From contig JAUILQ010000016.1 in the NCBI GenBank assembly GCA_030433005.1, positions 1-64,000 on the forward strand: a stretch of DNA of 64,000 nucleotides. The letters run 5' to 3'. A program made the translations under genes and the position numbers. Positions within the stretch are counted from its first letter, which is position 1. Each line of letters starts with the position of its first letter. The DNA is from Alphaproteobacteria bacterium (GTDB lineage: Bacteria > Pseudomonadota > Alphaproteobacteria > Kiloniellales > DSM-21159). Shown here piece by piece: positions 52,314 to 59,461 of this stretch. The notes under the pieces were generated by a model that was not told where the DNA came from, did no database searches, and worked only from the letters and a program-made list of their open reading frames with translations.

Positions 52314-52631
52314 CTACACGCTTGCGGATCGGCTTGGCGATCCTGGTCCGGGGGTCGCACAACCCCCTTCAGGCTGAGCGGCTGTGGTTCCGCTGCAGCA
52401 GTCAGCCGCCGAAGGTTGCCCCTCGGAGCGGCCCCGCGCGGCTTCCGCCGCATGGCCCATCACGGAGCCCACCACCCGCTTGGTGATCGAGCGTGCCGCG
52501 GTCGTTCTGAGATCGCTTTCGACGTACTCGGGATGATGCGCCAGGGTGTCGTGGATCGCGCCCTCGACGATTCGGTAAAGCCGGCGGTAACCCCGGCCGC
52601 CCCTCGCGGGACGTGTGCGGCGGCGGCTCAT
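52314..52631 (-). CDS. Small hypothetical phage protein, end of early block
   Basis: A 105-residue protein starting in an ATGA overlap with the upstream XRE-type gene. The N-terminus is strongly basic (MSRRRTRPARGGRGYRRLYR) with a helical middle (AIHDTLAHHPEYVESDLRTT); the last 35 residues are low-complexity. The basic region suggests nucleic-acid binding, but no family is recognised. Confidence 0.5.
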   Translation of the reverse strand: MSRRRTRPARGGRGYRRLYRIVEGAIHDTLAHHPEYVESDLRTTAARSITKRVVGSVMGHAAEAARGRSEGQPSAADCCSGTTAAQPEGGCATPGPGSPSRSASV

Positions 52632-53422
52632 GCGGCGCGGGGCGACTGGACGACAGCAAGCCCGACGCCAAGCGCCTCGCACCACTCTTCCAGGGCGTGC
52701 AGGGTAGGGTTGCGGTCGTGCGCCTCGTAGTGCGCTGCCTGTCCAGGTCCCCAGCCGGTCAAGTGATCCAGCTCCTGCAGACTGTGGCCTAGAGCCTGGC
52801 GTCGGCGCTTGAGATCGTCGACGATGGCGCGACCCATTTCGTTGAGCGGTCGGGCCTCGTAGCTGCGCACCGCGCGGCCTGGCAGCATTGGCGCTGTGCT
52901 CGGCCGGCGGACCTCATTCGACACGCCAGGCGGTGGGGCGGGGGCGGGCTCCGGCTCCACCCTGGTCTCGCGGTTGACCCGGAGGCGCACCGCCCGGACG
53001 CTCAGGCCTTCCTTCGCGGCGATGGCCAGGATCTCGTGCGCGGCCTCGCGCTCAAGCTTGGCGACCTCGGCATGGACGCTGAAGGATGCCTCGTGCCGCT
53101 GCCCCTGAGGGAACCGGCGGGCAACGCAGACGTAGTGCCGCAACGTCGAGTAGTTCAGCCCGGTCACTCGCTCTGCAGCGGCGTATCTGGACTCGCCCCA
53201 GCGGTCGAGGCCGGCAACCAGCCAGTCGCCGACGCACCAATGCCAACCCTCGGAGACGTCCCGGAGGCGGCGGCCGGCTTCCGCCCACTGCTCCTCGGTA
53301 GCCTCGTCCGGCAGCTCGAAGTGGCGGCGGATCTGCGGCGCGGCGACCGCCTCTATCACGGCACATTGCATCCAGCGATTCCCCTCGGAGGGCGGATGGT
53401 TCGGATGCACCCATTCTACCAT
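52628..53422 (-). CDS. Probable phage regulator with C-terminal XRE-type HTH
   Basis: A 264-residue protein. Residues about 55-150 resemble plasmid/phage regulators with a GDWLVAGLDRWGESRY...TGLNYSTLRHYVCVARRF pattern followed by LEREAAHEILAIAAKEGLS, an HTH-like arrangement. Residues about 200-260 form an XRE HTH: LKRRRQALGHSLQELDHL, TGWGPGQAAHYEAH, LHALEEWCEALGVGLAVV. Two DNA-binding segments in one protein suit a lysis/lysogeny regulator. No S24 peptidase domain is attached. Confidence 0.65.
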   Translation of the reverse strand: MVEWVHPNHPPSEGNRWMQCAVIEAVAAPQIRRHFELPDEATEEQWAEAGRRLRDVSEGWHWCVGDWLVAGLDRWGESRYAAAERVTGLNYSTLRHYVCVARRFPQGQRHEASFSVHAEVAKLEREAAHEILAIAAKEGLSVRAVRLRVNRETRVEPEPAPAPPPGVSNEVRRPSTAPMLPGRAVRSYEARPLNEMGRAIVDDLKRRRQALGHSLQELDHLTGWGPGQAAHYEAHDRNPTLHALEEWCEALGVGLAVVQSPRAA

Positions 53423-53479
53423 GAACAGCCATTCTTCCTAAGGAAAACGGCCGCTTAGACCAGCATCGGCCCTCTGATT

Positions 53480-54007
53480 TCACGCCGCCCCCTGGAGCTG
53501 CACCGGCTCCCGATCCGCCATGACCGCCAGCACGTTCCAGACCGCGTCGTACCGGCGGGACAGGGCGATGATGTGCTCGATGCGCGGGGCGTACTCGCCA
53601 GCCTGCCAGTAACAGACCATGCGCGGCGTGGCGCCGGCTACGGCCGCGATCTCGGCCCTGGTCGCGGCGTCTGTCCCGATGCTGCGCAGGGCCTCCGCGA
53701 AGGCCGTCAGGATCTCCCGTTCCTCGGGCTGCCGATGCCATGCCGTCACTTCCGGCTCCGGCGCCAGGCCCGCCTTGGCCAGCCGCTGCTCGATCCGCTT
53801 CGGCCGATCCGCCAGCCACTTCGCGAGGCCGCCGAGGGCGGACCACCGGAGGGCGTCAAGCTGCTCGGCCGGCGCCGTGCCCATGGCGGCGTCGATCTTC
53901 GCGAGCTGGCGGGCGAAGTGCTGCGTTTCCGCGTCCCGGAAGGCGTCGAGCTTCTGGACGACGTCCGCCGGGCAGCCGTGCGGGAACAGAGGAAGGTGAG
54001 CGGTCAT
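53480..54007 (-). CDS. HTH-containing phage protein
   Basis: A 175-residue protein. The N-terminal about 90 residues are helical and charged (LDAFRDAETQHFARQLAKID). The C-terminal about 60 form an HTH of XRE flavour (TRAEIAAVAGATPRMVCYW, QAGEYAPRIEHIIALSRRYD). It has an AGGAG ribosome binding site, and its ATG overlaps the stop of a questionable upstream frame. Could be a Cro-like partner of the regulator downstream; unproven. Confidence 0.6.
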   Translation of the reverse strand: MTAHLPLFPHGCPADVVQKLDAFRDAETQHFARQLAKIDAAMGTAPAEQLDALRWSALGGLAKWLADRPKRIEQRLAKAGLAPEPEVTAWHRQPEEREILTAFAEALRSIGTDAATRAEIAAVAGATPRMVCYWQAGEYAPRIEHIIALSRRYDAVWNVLAVMADREPVQLQGAA

Positions 54008-54420
54008 GGTCGGTGGTCTCCTATCGGACGCGCCGCCCCTTCATGGGGCAGGCCTGGCGGAACGCTGGGGTAGCCCTGGGGTAGCCCTGGGGGAGGGCTG
54101 GGGGAGGGCTGGGGGAGCCGGCGCCTGCGTGACAGTGCGTGACATCGCGTGACAGTGCGGCCGGCGGCGTATCGGTTGCTGTCTCGCCTGCTGTCGCGCC
54201 GCTGTCGCACGACACCATGCAAGCCACTGAAACTGCGTCGATTTTCTGGCGTTTGGCTGTCGCTCTGGCTGTATCGGAAGGTGTATCGCAAGGGGTATGG
54301 GAAGGGGTATCGAAGCGCGTTCGAAGCGGCGCTGAAACTGTCCCGGTTGCCGCCTCGTCCCTGTCCCAGCCGGGAGCCGGAGCGCCCTGACACGCGGGGC
54401 CTACGCTGGCAATTCGTCAT
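54004..54420 (-). CDS. Questionable frame through a repeat tract
   Basis: An open frame of 138 codons overlapping both neighbours (ATGA at its 3' end, 20 bp at its 5' end). The predicted product is low-complexity (Ser/Arg-rich, then YPFPYPLRYTFRYSQSDSQ built on 12-bp repeats). Much of it runs through 10- and 11-bp DNA repeats that would shift the reading frame between units. It may not be translated; the DNA repeats are the more likely functional feature. Confidence 0.3.
   Translation of the reverse strand: MTNCQRRPRVSGRSGSRLGQGRGGNRDSFSAASNALRYPFPYPLRYTFRYSQSDSQTPENRRSFSGLHGVVRQRRDSRRDSNRYAAGRTVTRCHALSRRRRLPQPSPSPPPGLPQGYPSVPPGLPHEGAARPIGDHRP
54065..54314. repeat. Iteron-like repeat tract (candidate replication origin)
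   Basis: Three repeat families lie in 250 bp: five tandem 11-bp units (CTGGGG(T/G)AGCC type, 54065-54119), three 10-bp units (GCGTGACAGT type, 54127-54156), and five 12-bp units of GG(C/T)TGTATCG type (54255-54314); several GCTGTCGCGCC-like copies sit between. Iterons next to a replication gene often mark an origin. Families of different period cannot all be protein-coding. Confidence 0.5.
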
Positions 54421-54790
54421 GTGGCGTCTGTCCCGGAGCTTGTCCCGCCGCTGTCCCGCATTCGGTCCCGTCTTCGGTCCTGCTTCGGTCCTCGCCGCGC
54501 GTAGAACCGGCCTCGGGGGCGCGCCCAGCCTGCGCTTCCGCCTGCGGCGCTTCGGTCCTGTTTCGGTCCTGGATGCGGGCGGCCGGCGTCGTGTCGGGCG
54601 CCGTCCAGCCCTCGAGCCGGTCCGCCGCGCGGTTGGTCATCCAGTTCGGATGGATCTCGTTCCGGTCGAGCCAGTGCCAGGCCGCCGCGTTGCTGTCGAC
54701 CTCGGTCAGGACGTCGTCGCCGAGGAGGACCTGCCACTTGCCCGACGCTGCCTGTTCGATGCGTAGACGCCCCCCCTCCAGTCCAGACAC
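54401..54790 (-). CDS. Hypothetical phage protein with repetitive C-terminus
   Basis: A 129-residue protein. Residues 1-65 look like a folded domain (WQVLLGDDVLTEVDSNAAAW, HWLDRNEIHPNWMTNRAAD). The C-terminal half is hydrophilic with repeated DRNRTE/DRSRTE units, derived from an AGGACCGAA-type DNA repeat. It lies between the polymerase-like gene and the repeat tract. Function unknown. Confidence 0.5.
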   Translation of the reverse strand: MSGLEGGRLRIEQAASGKWQVLLGDDVLTEVDSNAAAWHWLDRNEIHPNWMTNRAADRLEGWTAPDTTPAARIQDRNRTEAPQAEAQAGRAPEAGSTRGEDRSRTEDGTECGTAAGQAPGQTPHDELPA

Positions 54791-54860
54791 CAGACCACCT
54801 CCTCCATATGTGGAAACGTTTGTGGGTTAACTCCTTGATCTGGAACGAAAGCGCTTGCAG

Positions 54861-56051
54861 CTAGGCTTCACGCACCTCCATGCCCCGAATGCCGGCCCGG
54901 TGGGCGGCCTTGAGCATGGCCGCCTCGAGCCTCGCCGCCTTTGATGCAGGGACCAGGAAACTATCGTGGATGGGCAGCACCACGATGCCCTCGCGGAGCA
55001 TCTGGTGCATGACGACTTCGGCGAGCGCGCTGTCGATCGCCATGAGGTTGGCGCCCACGTCCCGGTGGAAGGCATCGGCGATCGGCGCGTGGCAGCGGTA
55101 GAGGTCGGCCATCAGCTTAGCGGCGAGGTTAAGGGCCTCTTGGGAACCGGGCTTGGCCTCGCTCTCCATTGCCGGCTCGTGTGCGATGGTGAGGCGTGCT
55201 TGGTTTTTTGACCGGGTGTTGATCAGGATGAGCAGTGCGACCTTCACTAGCGGTCGGGGCCAGTTGCCGACTTTATAGCAGTCGGCCGGCAGGGGGGTGC
55301 CCGCTTGGGCGTACAGGATGGCCGGGTGAAGCGTCTTGTAGTCGAGTTCGACGACTGGCTCGCCGCCGATAGAGATCTGTCGACGGGCCTCCTTCGGCAT
55401 GGTCTGCCAGCCGCCTCCCTTGGCGTAGAAGCGCCCGCCTCTATCCCAATTGCCGTTGAAGATTCTCACCAGTGGCGCTCCGGCGTTCTCGGAAATCTCA
55501 GTCGCTCGGATGGCTTCGTTGTACTCGTCCAGGCTCCGGCGCATCCGCCGGGTGACCTGATCGTCGCTGTAGTCGATGTCTTCCCGGTTGGCGTTCCGGA
55601 GGACGACCGTCTCCCGCGGCGTGGCGATTCTCAGGGGAGGAGTGTGGCGCAGGACCGACCCGACGCAACGCACCAGCTCGGGCGTCGCTCTCATTGTCGA
55701 CTGCCAACCGCGAACGCCCGGGGCCGTCTTGTGATGGTCGATCAGCCCGAGGGCCGCCAAGCGATCGACGGCAGGGACTACCCGGCGATAGGTATAGAGG
55801 CGATCGCGGTAACGGGCTGGCCTGCGGCTGTAGTGGGGAACATGGCGCGAGTAGGAGATCCAGGGGTCCGGCGCCGTTGCCAGCGCTAGGCAGAGCGCCG
55901 CCCCAGTCTCGGTGCACCCAATCTCCTCGCGCAAAGCCGGCCAAAACTCCCGCGTGTCCCACCTCAATGAGAGGGGGAGGTCACGGTCGCGATCACGATC
56001 GCGCAGGACCGCCGCGTCTGACGAAGAAGCGGCTCCGTCCTTCGGGGCCAT
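54861..56051 (-). CDS. Reduced single-subunit-polymerase-like replication protein
   Basis: A 396-residue protein of the replication block. The N-terminal part (residues about 80-125) looks like a winged helix. Residues 202-209 read WDRGGRFY, like the DxxGRxY block of single-subunit RNA polymerases. Motif A is ELDYKTLHPAILYAQAG (Asp237, with His242 at the position of the Glu/Gly that governs sugar choice). A motif B-like element has Arg266-x3-Lys270 and Asn278 in place of Tyr. Motif C is LPIHDSFLVP (His362-Asp363-Ser364), matching T7 RNA polymerase HDSF. T7 polymerase has 883 residues, so the thumb and N-terminal domains are missing. It could be a primase, a replication initiator or a small RNA polymerase; which one is not known. 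Confidence 0.65.
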   Translation of the reverse strand: MAPKDGAASSSDAAVLRDRDRDRDLPLSLRWDTREFWPALREEIGCTETGAALCLALATAPDPWISYSRHVPHYSRRPARYRDRLYTYRRVVPAVDRLAALGLIDHHKTAPGVRGWQSTMRATPELVRCVGSVLRHTPPLRIATPRETVVLRNANREDIDYSDDQVTRRMRRSLDEYNEAIRATEISENAGAPLVRIFNGNWDRGGRFYAKGGGWQTMPKEARRQISIGGEPVVELDYKTLHPAILYAQAGTPLPADCYKVGNWPRPLVKVALLILINTRSKNQARLTIAHEPAMESEAKPGSQEALNLAAKLMADLYRCHAPIADAFHRDVGANLMAIDSALAEVVMHQMLREGIVVLPIHDSFLVPASKAARLEAAMLKAAHRAGIRGMEVREA

Positions 56052-56075
56052 CGTGCTATGCCGCCGGGCCGCCCC

Positions 56076-56513
56076 TCATTGCTCGCCGCCCTCGGAGAAC
56101 AGGCCGCTGTCGCGGTCGCTGCCCTCCTTCTGTGGCGCCTCCGGCTCTGCCTCCTGCCGTAGCTTCTCGCGCCGGCGGCGCTGTCGCTCGGCCGCGGTCG
56201 GATCCTTCGATCTCGGCTTGTCCGCCTCGCCTTCATGCTGGCGGCTGAGGTTCGGGTTGTCGACGTCGATGAATCCCCGCCCGGTATTCTCAATGATTTG
56301 CCAGGGGAGGTCGGCAGCGTCGATCATGGCATAGATTAGTCGGGCCATGTTCTCCCGGTTCGACGTGAAGACCATGAACGGATCCGAGTCCTCGTCCCAG
56401 GCCGCGACCTGGCGGACGACAACGTTGCCGTCTGTGTTCTGGTAGATCGCCGTCCGGCGCTGCGGCGGAATCTCAACGTAATCTTCGCCGTCCCACTCGA
56501 AATCGTTGCTCAT
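56076..56513 (-). CDS. Hypothetical phage protein upstream of the polymerase-like gene
   Basis: A 145-residue protein with an N-terminal beta-like half (FEWDGEDYVEIPPQRRTAIY, NVVVRQVAAWDEDSDPFMVF) and a highly charged basic/acidic C-terminal half (AAERQRRRREKLRQEAEPEA). It starts in an ATGA overlap with the upstream gene and precedes the polymerase-like gene by 24 bp. The charged tail could contact nucleic acid; function unknown. Confidence 0.5.
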   Translation of the reverse strand: MSNDFEWDGEDYVEIPPQRRTAIYQNTDGNVVVRQVAAWDEDSDPFMVFTSNRENMARLIYAMIDAADLPWQIIENTGRGFIDVDNPNLSRQHEGEADKPRSKDPTAAERQRRRREKLRQEAEPEAPQKEGSDRDSGLFSEGGEQ

Positions 56514-57118
56514 GCTGCTCGTTCTCCGATGGATTGGTCTAGGCGCAACACCCTGTCTGTTCTGAAGACCATGCAATCTCTGCTGTGCTCCTCCCGCATA
56601 ACCTTCGCCGCCGCCTCGGCCGCCCAGATAGACCTAGTGGCTGTCGACGGGACGAGGCCCAGGTAGCGGAGCGATCGCGGCACTCCCTCGAGCGCAGCGA
56701 GGAAGTTGTCGTCAGCCACGACCCAGGCCGGGAGAGGGGGCGAGCTTCGTAGGCCGGCCAGACCACTCCACAAGTCGCTCACCAGGAACAGCCGCGAGTG
56801 CTGCTCGTCCGGCTGTGCCAGCCGGATGGTGGCTCCGTTCCGGCCGCCGTGACGAAGCACGATGCAGGGACCGCCCTGTCGCCGCGGCAGCAGGTACACC
56901 AGCGTCCCGTCGGGGTCGCCTTGCTGATCGCGGAGCTGGGCGACTAGGCCCGGGCGGGTGCCCCCGGCGCGGCCGGGGTTGGGTAGAGCCTCAGCGAACC
57001 GGAGGTCGGGAGGGTAGGGCCCAGGCAGCTGGTGCTCGGCCAGAAGCGTAGCGGCCGGAGAGTCTTCCTCGATCGGCTCGGCGTCCTCGAAGAGGCGGGG
57101 GAGAGACGGCGCCTTCAT
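56510..57118 (-). CDS. Hypothetical phage protein (faint Toprim resemblance)
   Basis: A 202-residue protein. The segment TLVYLLPRRQGGPCIVLRHG followed by LFLVSDLWSGLAGLRSS, PLPAWVVADDNFLAAL and a C-terminal AAEAAAKVM recalls the spacing of phage Toprim domains, but the metal-binding Glu and Asp residues are not evident, so this is only a hint. Located between AlpA-like and polymerase-like genes; all are joined by short overlaps. Confidence 0.45.
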   Translation of the reverse strand: MKAPSLPRLFEDAEPIEEDSPAATLLAEHQLPGPYPPDLRFAEALPNPGRAGGTRPGLVAQLRDQQGDPDGTLVYLLPRRQGGPCIVLRHGGRNGATIRLAQPDEQHSRLFLVSDLWSGLAGLRSSPPLPAWVVADDNFLAALEGVPRSLRYLGLVPSTATRSIWAAEAAAKVMREEHSRDCMVFRTDRVLRLDQSIGERAA

Positions 57119-57393
57119 GCAGTCTCCTGCCGGACACAGCCGGGCTTTCCTGGAGCCAGCCTTGATGCGGCCTGCCGCGCGGCGCCGAGCTCAGCGCCCG
57201 CCCACAGGACCTCGGCGGCCGGCCACAGAATCAGCCAGTGCAAGCCGTGTTCGGCATGAATTGTCCAGTGGCGCCGCCGGCCGAATCCATATACCGGTTG
57301 CGCGAGTAGGAGGCGGGGTGGATCGAGGCTCTCTCGCCCGGACTTCCCCGCAGCCGCCGCGAAATGTGCGGCGGCTGCCGGAGTCGCAGCCAT
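57115..57393 (-). CDS. Small hypothetical phage protein
   Basis: A 92-residue protein beginning 4 bp after the AlpA-like stop and overlapping the next gene by 4 bp. Ala-rich N-terminus, then YGFGRRRHWTIHAEHGLHWL, a His/Trp-rich middle. The longer frame upstream is rejected because it runs into the AlpA-like gene. Function unknown. Confidence 0.45.
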   Translation of the reverse strand: MAATPAAAAHFAAAAGKSGRESLDPPRLLLAQPVYGFGRRRHWTIHAEHGLHWLILWPAAEVLWAGAELGAARQAASRLAPGKPGCVRQETA

Positions 57394-57397
57394 GGGC

Positions 57398-57619
57398 CTA
57401 CGCAGCCCGCTGCCGCTGTCGGGCGTCGAAGGCTGCGATGTCGGCCGCACGCCAGAAGCGGCGGCGGTTGATCCGCAGCGGCTTCGGGAACTCAAGGGCG
57501 GGGTCGTTCGACCACCTGTACAGCGACATGTCGCTGATCCGGTAGTGTTTCCGGACCTCGGCAGAGGTCAGGAGATCAGAAAGCTCGTTAGAATCTGCGG
57601 CTTGCTGTACGTCTTTCAT
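57398..57619 (-). CDS. AlpA-like excisionase / HTH regulator
   Basis: A 73-residue winged-helix protein of the AlpA type: LTSAEVRKHYRISDMSLYRW is the helix-turn-helix and DPALEFPKPLRINRRRFWR the wing, with a C-terminal DIAAFDARQRQRAA. AlpA proteins regulate excision and integrase expression in CP4-like prophages. It is the first small gene after the integrase on the same strand, fitting an excisionase role. No DNA-binding site could be assigned to it. Confidence 0.75.
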   Translation of the reverse strand: MKDVQQAADSNELSDLLTSAEVRKHYRISDMSLYRWSNDPALEFPKPLRINRRRFWRAADIAAFDARQRQRAA

Positions 57620-57852
57620 CTAAGGTCGGATCCTTTCGCGATCGGCGGGGGTGTCCCCGACGGGGCTGTGCCCAACGACATCCGTTCACCGTGACGTTCC
57701 TCCCCTAGATGGTCCGGCGACTTGGCGCCGCCGCTATTGGTTGCGTTGCCTGATAGATGTGGTAGTTGCAGCCTAATCCATCACAATATATCGCGGGCGT
57801 GCGCCGTCGCTCAATCCCGAAACGACTCGGACTTATCCCCAGGCTGGGGATG

Positions 57853-59163
57853 TCAACCAGCGGCGTCCCGCATCTCGACGACGTTGCTCGGCCGCTCCTC
57901 GATCAGCCCCATGACGAAGCGCGTCCAGGTTTCCAGGGCGTGCCGCTTCTCGTCTCGGTAGCCATGCCGCTGATAGACCGAGACGATGCCGGCGAAGGAG
58001 CCGGATTCATGGGCGAGCACCTTCTCGATGACCGGCAGGGCGATTCCGAGGCGGGCCACGCCGCTCGCCAGCGTCCGCCGGAGGTCGTGCAGCCGCCATG
58101 CCGGGATCGGCTCGGCCTCGGGCTCCTGGGCTTCGGCGAGGGCCGCGTCGAGCCGGCGCTTGGCCCTGGAGAAGCCGCTCGGGGGCGTCGTGCCCGTGAC
58201 GGTCAACACATAGGGGCTGCCCTTGATCCGAAGGCGCCGCAGCCCTTCCAGGATTTCGACCACGGGGTCGGCGAGCGGGACCTCCTGCGGCCGGTCGCGC
58301 TTCATGCGGCCTGCCGGGATCGTCCAAAGGCGCTCCTCCAGGTCGACCTCCGCCCACCGCATTCCAGCGACCTCCTCGCGCCGCTGGCCGGTCAGCACGA
58401 GGATCTTGACCAGCGGGCCGAACGGATGGCCGAGGGTGTCGGAGGCCTTCCAGACCTCGCGGAGTTCGGCGTCGGAGAGCACACGGTCGCGGGCCTTCGG
58501 CGGTGCCGGGGCTTGGGCGCCGATGATCGGGCTGGCCTCCAGCACGCCGCGGGCGACGCACCAGTTGACCAGCTTCCGGATGGCCGAGAAGGTGTTCTTG
58601 GCCGCCACGGGCGCGCGGTCCTCGATCTCGTCGATCAACTCGATCACGTCGCGCCGGGTGATCTCTTGGATGCGCCGCCCCTCCCAGGCCGCGGCGACGC
58701 CGCCGCGCACGATCAGGTTCCCCTCGTCGCCCTCGACCAGCCCGAGCAGCCGGGCGGTCTCGCGCCACGACCGATTCTTGGGCTTCGCGTGCCGCTCGAT
58801 GAAGAGCCGGGCGACGTTCTCGAAGAGGTCGCGGTCCAGATCTGCGGGCTTGCTCTTGGCTGCCTTCGCTGCCCGCGCGTCCGCAGCCGGATCGCGTCCG
58901 GCCGCCACCTTGCCGCGGGCCTCGCGCCAAGCCTCGCGGGCGCCCTTCAGGTCCATGGCCGGCCAGGTGCCGAGCGTCATCCGAACCGGCGTCTTCCGGC
59001 CGCTGCCGCGGTCGTAGCGATAGAAGTAGACCCAGGACCGGGAACCGCCATAGCTGATCCGCAGGGCCAGTCCCGGGTATCCCCTATCGAAGTGGTCCTC
59101 TTGGCCCTTGAGAGGCGGCTTGATCCGCTCGACGGCGGCAGCAGTGAGTGCGCGGCTTGCCAT
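57853..59163 (-). CDS. int: P4-type tyrosine integrase (DUF4102 family)
   Basis: A 436-residue integrase next to attR. Residues about 1-90 form the DUF4102 arm-binding domain (DRGYPGLALRISYGGSRSW, VRMTLGTWPAMDLKGAREAW). The catalytic domain has Arg in ILVLTGQRREEVAGMRW, Lys in GRMKRDRPQEV, HDLRRTLASGVARLG, an HESG His and the nucleophile Tyr in SVYQRHGYRDE. It carries out recombination between the 50-bp att cores. The start codon lies 12-61 bp from the repeated arm-like sites, so integrase may repress itself. Confidence 0.93.
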   Translation of the reverse strand: MASRALTAAAVERIKPPLKGQEDHFDRGYPGLALRISYGGSRSWVYFYRYDRGSGRKTPVRMTLGTWPAMDLKGAREAWREARGKVAAGRDPAADARAAKAAKSKPADLDRDLFENVARLFIERHAKPKNRSWRETARLLGLVEGDEGNLIVRGGVAAAWEGRRIQEITRRDVIELIDEIEDRAPVAAKNTFSAIRKLVNWCVARGVLEASPIIGAQAPAPPKARDRVLSDAELREVWKASDTLGHPFGPLVKILVLTGQRREEVAGMRWAEVDLEERLWTIPAGRMKRDRPQEVPLADPVVEILEGLRRLRIKGSPYVLTVTGTTPPSGFSRAKRRLDAALAEAQEPEAEPIPAWRLHDLRRTLASGVARLGIALPVIEKVLAHESGSFAGIVSVYQRHGYRDEKRHALETWTRFVMGLIEERPSNVVEMRDAAG

Positions 59164-59174
59164 GCTCGATGCTT

Positions 59175-59224
59175 CGTAGGTAACCTAAGGTAACGCCATG
59201 GGCTCGGTTTGCCCTGCTACCTAT
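59175..59224. promoter_or_regulatory. Candidate integrase arm-type sites, attR side
   Basis: CGTAGGTAAC (59175-59184) and CTAAGGTAAC (59185-59194) are direct repeats 10 bp apart, and 59216-59224 is a reverse copy (ATAGGTAGC on the minus strand). They match the attL-side pair. They also lie in the integrase leader, so binding could couple recombination and transcription. A palindrome TGTTA-C-TAACA follows at about 59225-59235. Confidence 0.55.
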
Positions 59225-59325
59225 TGTTACTAACATATCGTCACATGGCGTATCATAGCAAGGAAACCCGCGGACTGCGGCCCTGGCCGATGTTCTGATT
59301 TGATGTATCGTGGTTTAATATTCTT

Positions 59326-59375
59326 GCTGACTTTTAATCAGCAGGTCCTCGGTTCGACCCCGAGCGGGCTCACCA
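59326..59375 (+). repeat. attR (50-bp core repeat, tRNA-Lys 3' fragment)
   Basis: Second copy of the 50-bp core. It lacks the acceptor 5' strand and D-arm, so it is not a functional tRNA gene. It marks the right boundary of the prophage; the host molybdenum hydroxylase operon begins 86 bp further on. Confidence 0.95.
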
Positions 59376-59461
59376 GATTTCAATGGCTTGGCGGGGCTGC
59401 GCCCGGCAAGCTGGGCCGACCGGCCGATACCCTCGGCCCGCCCCCAACGCCAAGGTGAGCG

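Larger units (their letters stand above)
21739..59375. mobile_element. Complete temperate podovirus-type prophage integrated in tRNA-Lys
   Basis: The element is bounded by a perfect 50-bp direct repeat of the tRNA 3' half and measures about 37.6 kb from repeat to repeat. It contains an integrase next to attR, an AlpA-like excisionase, a replication block, HTH regulators, a full T7-order virion gene set, lysis genes and an accessory operon next to attL. No interrupted essential structural gene was found, so it may be inducible. The virion genes are T7-like but no full-length T7-type RNA polymerase is present, which separates it from classical Autographiviridae. Confidence 0.95.

Noticed and set aside
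59326-59375. A second tRNA-Lys gene
   Set aside because: Only the 3' half of the tRNA is present (anticodon arm, T-arm and CCA end); the acceptor 5' strand and D-arm are missing. It is the attR core.
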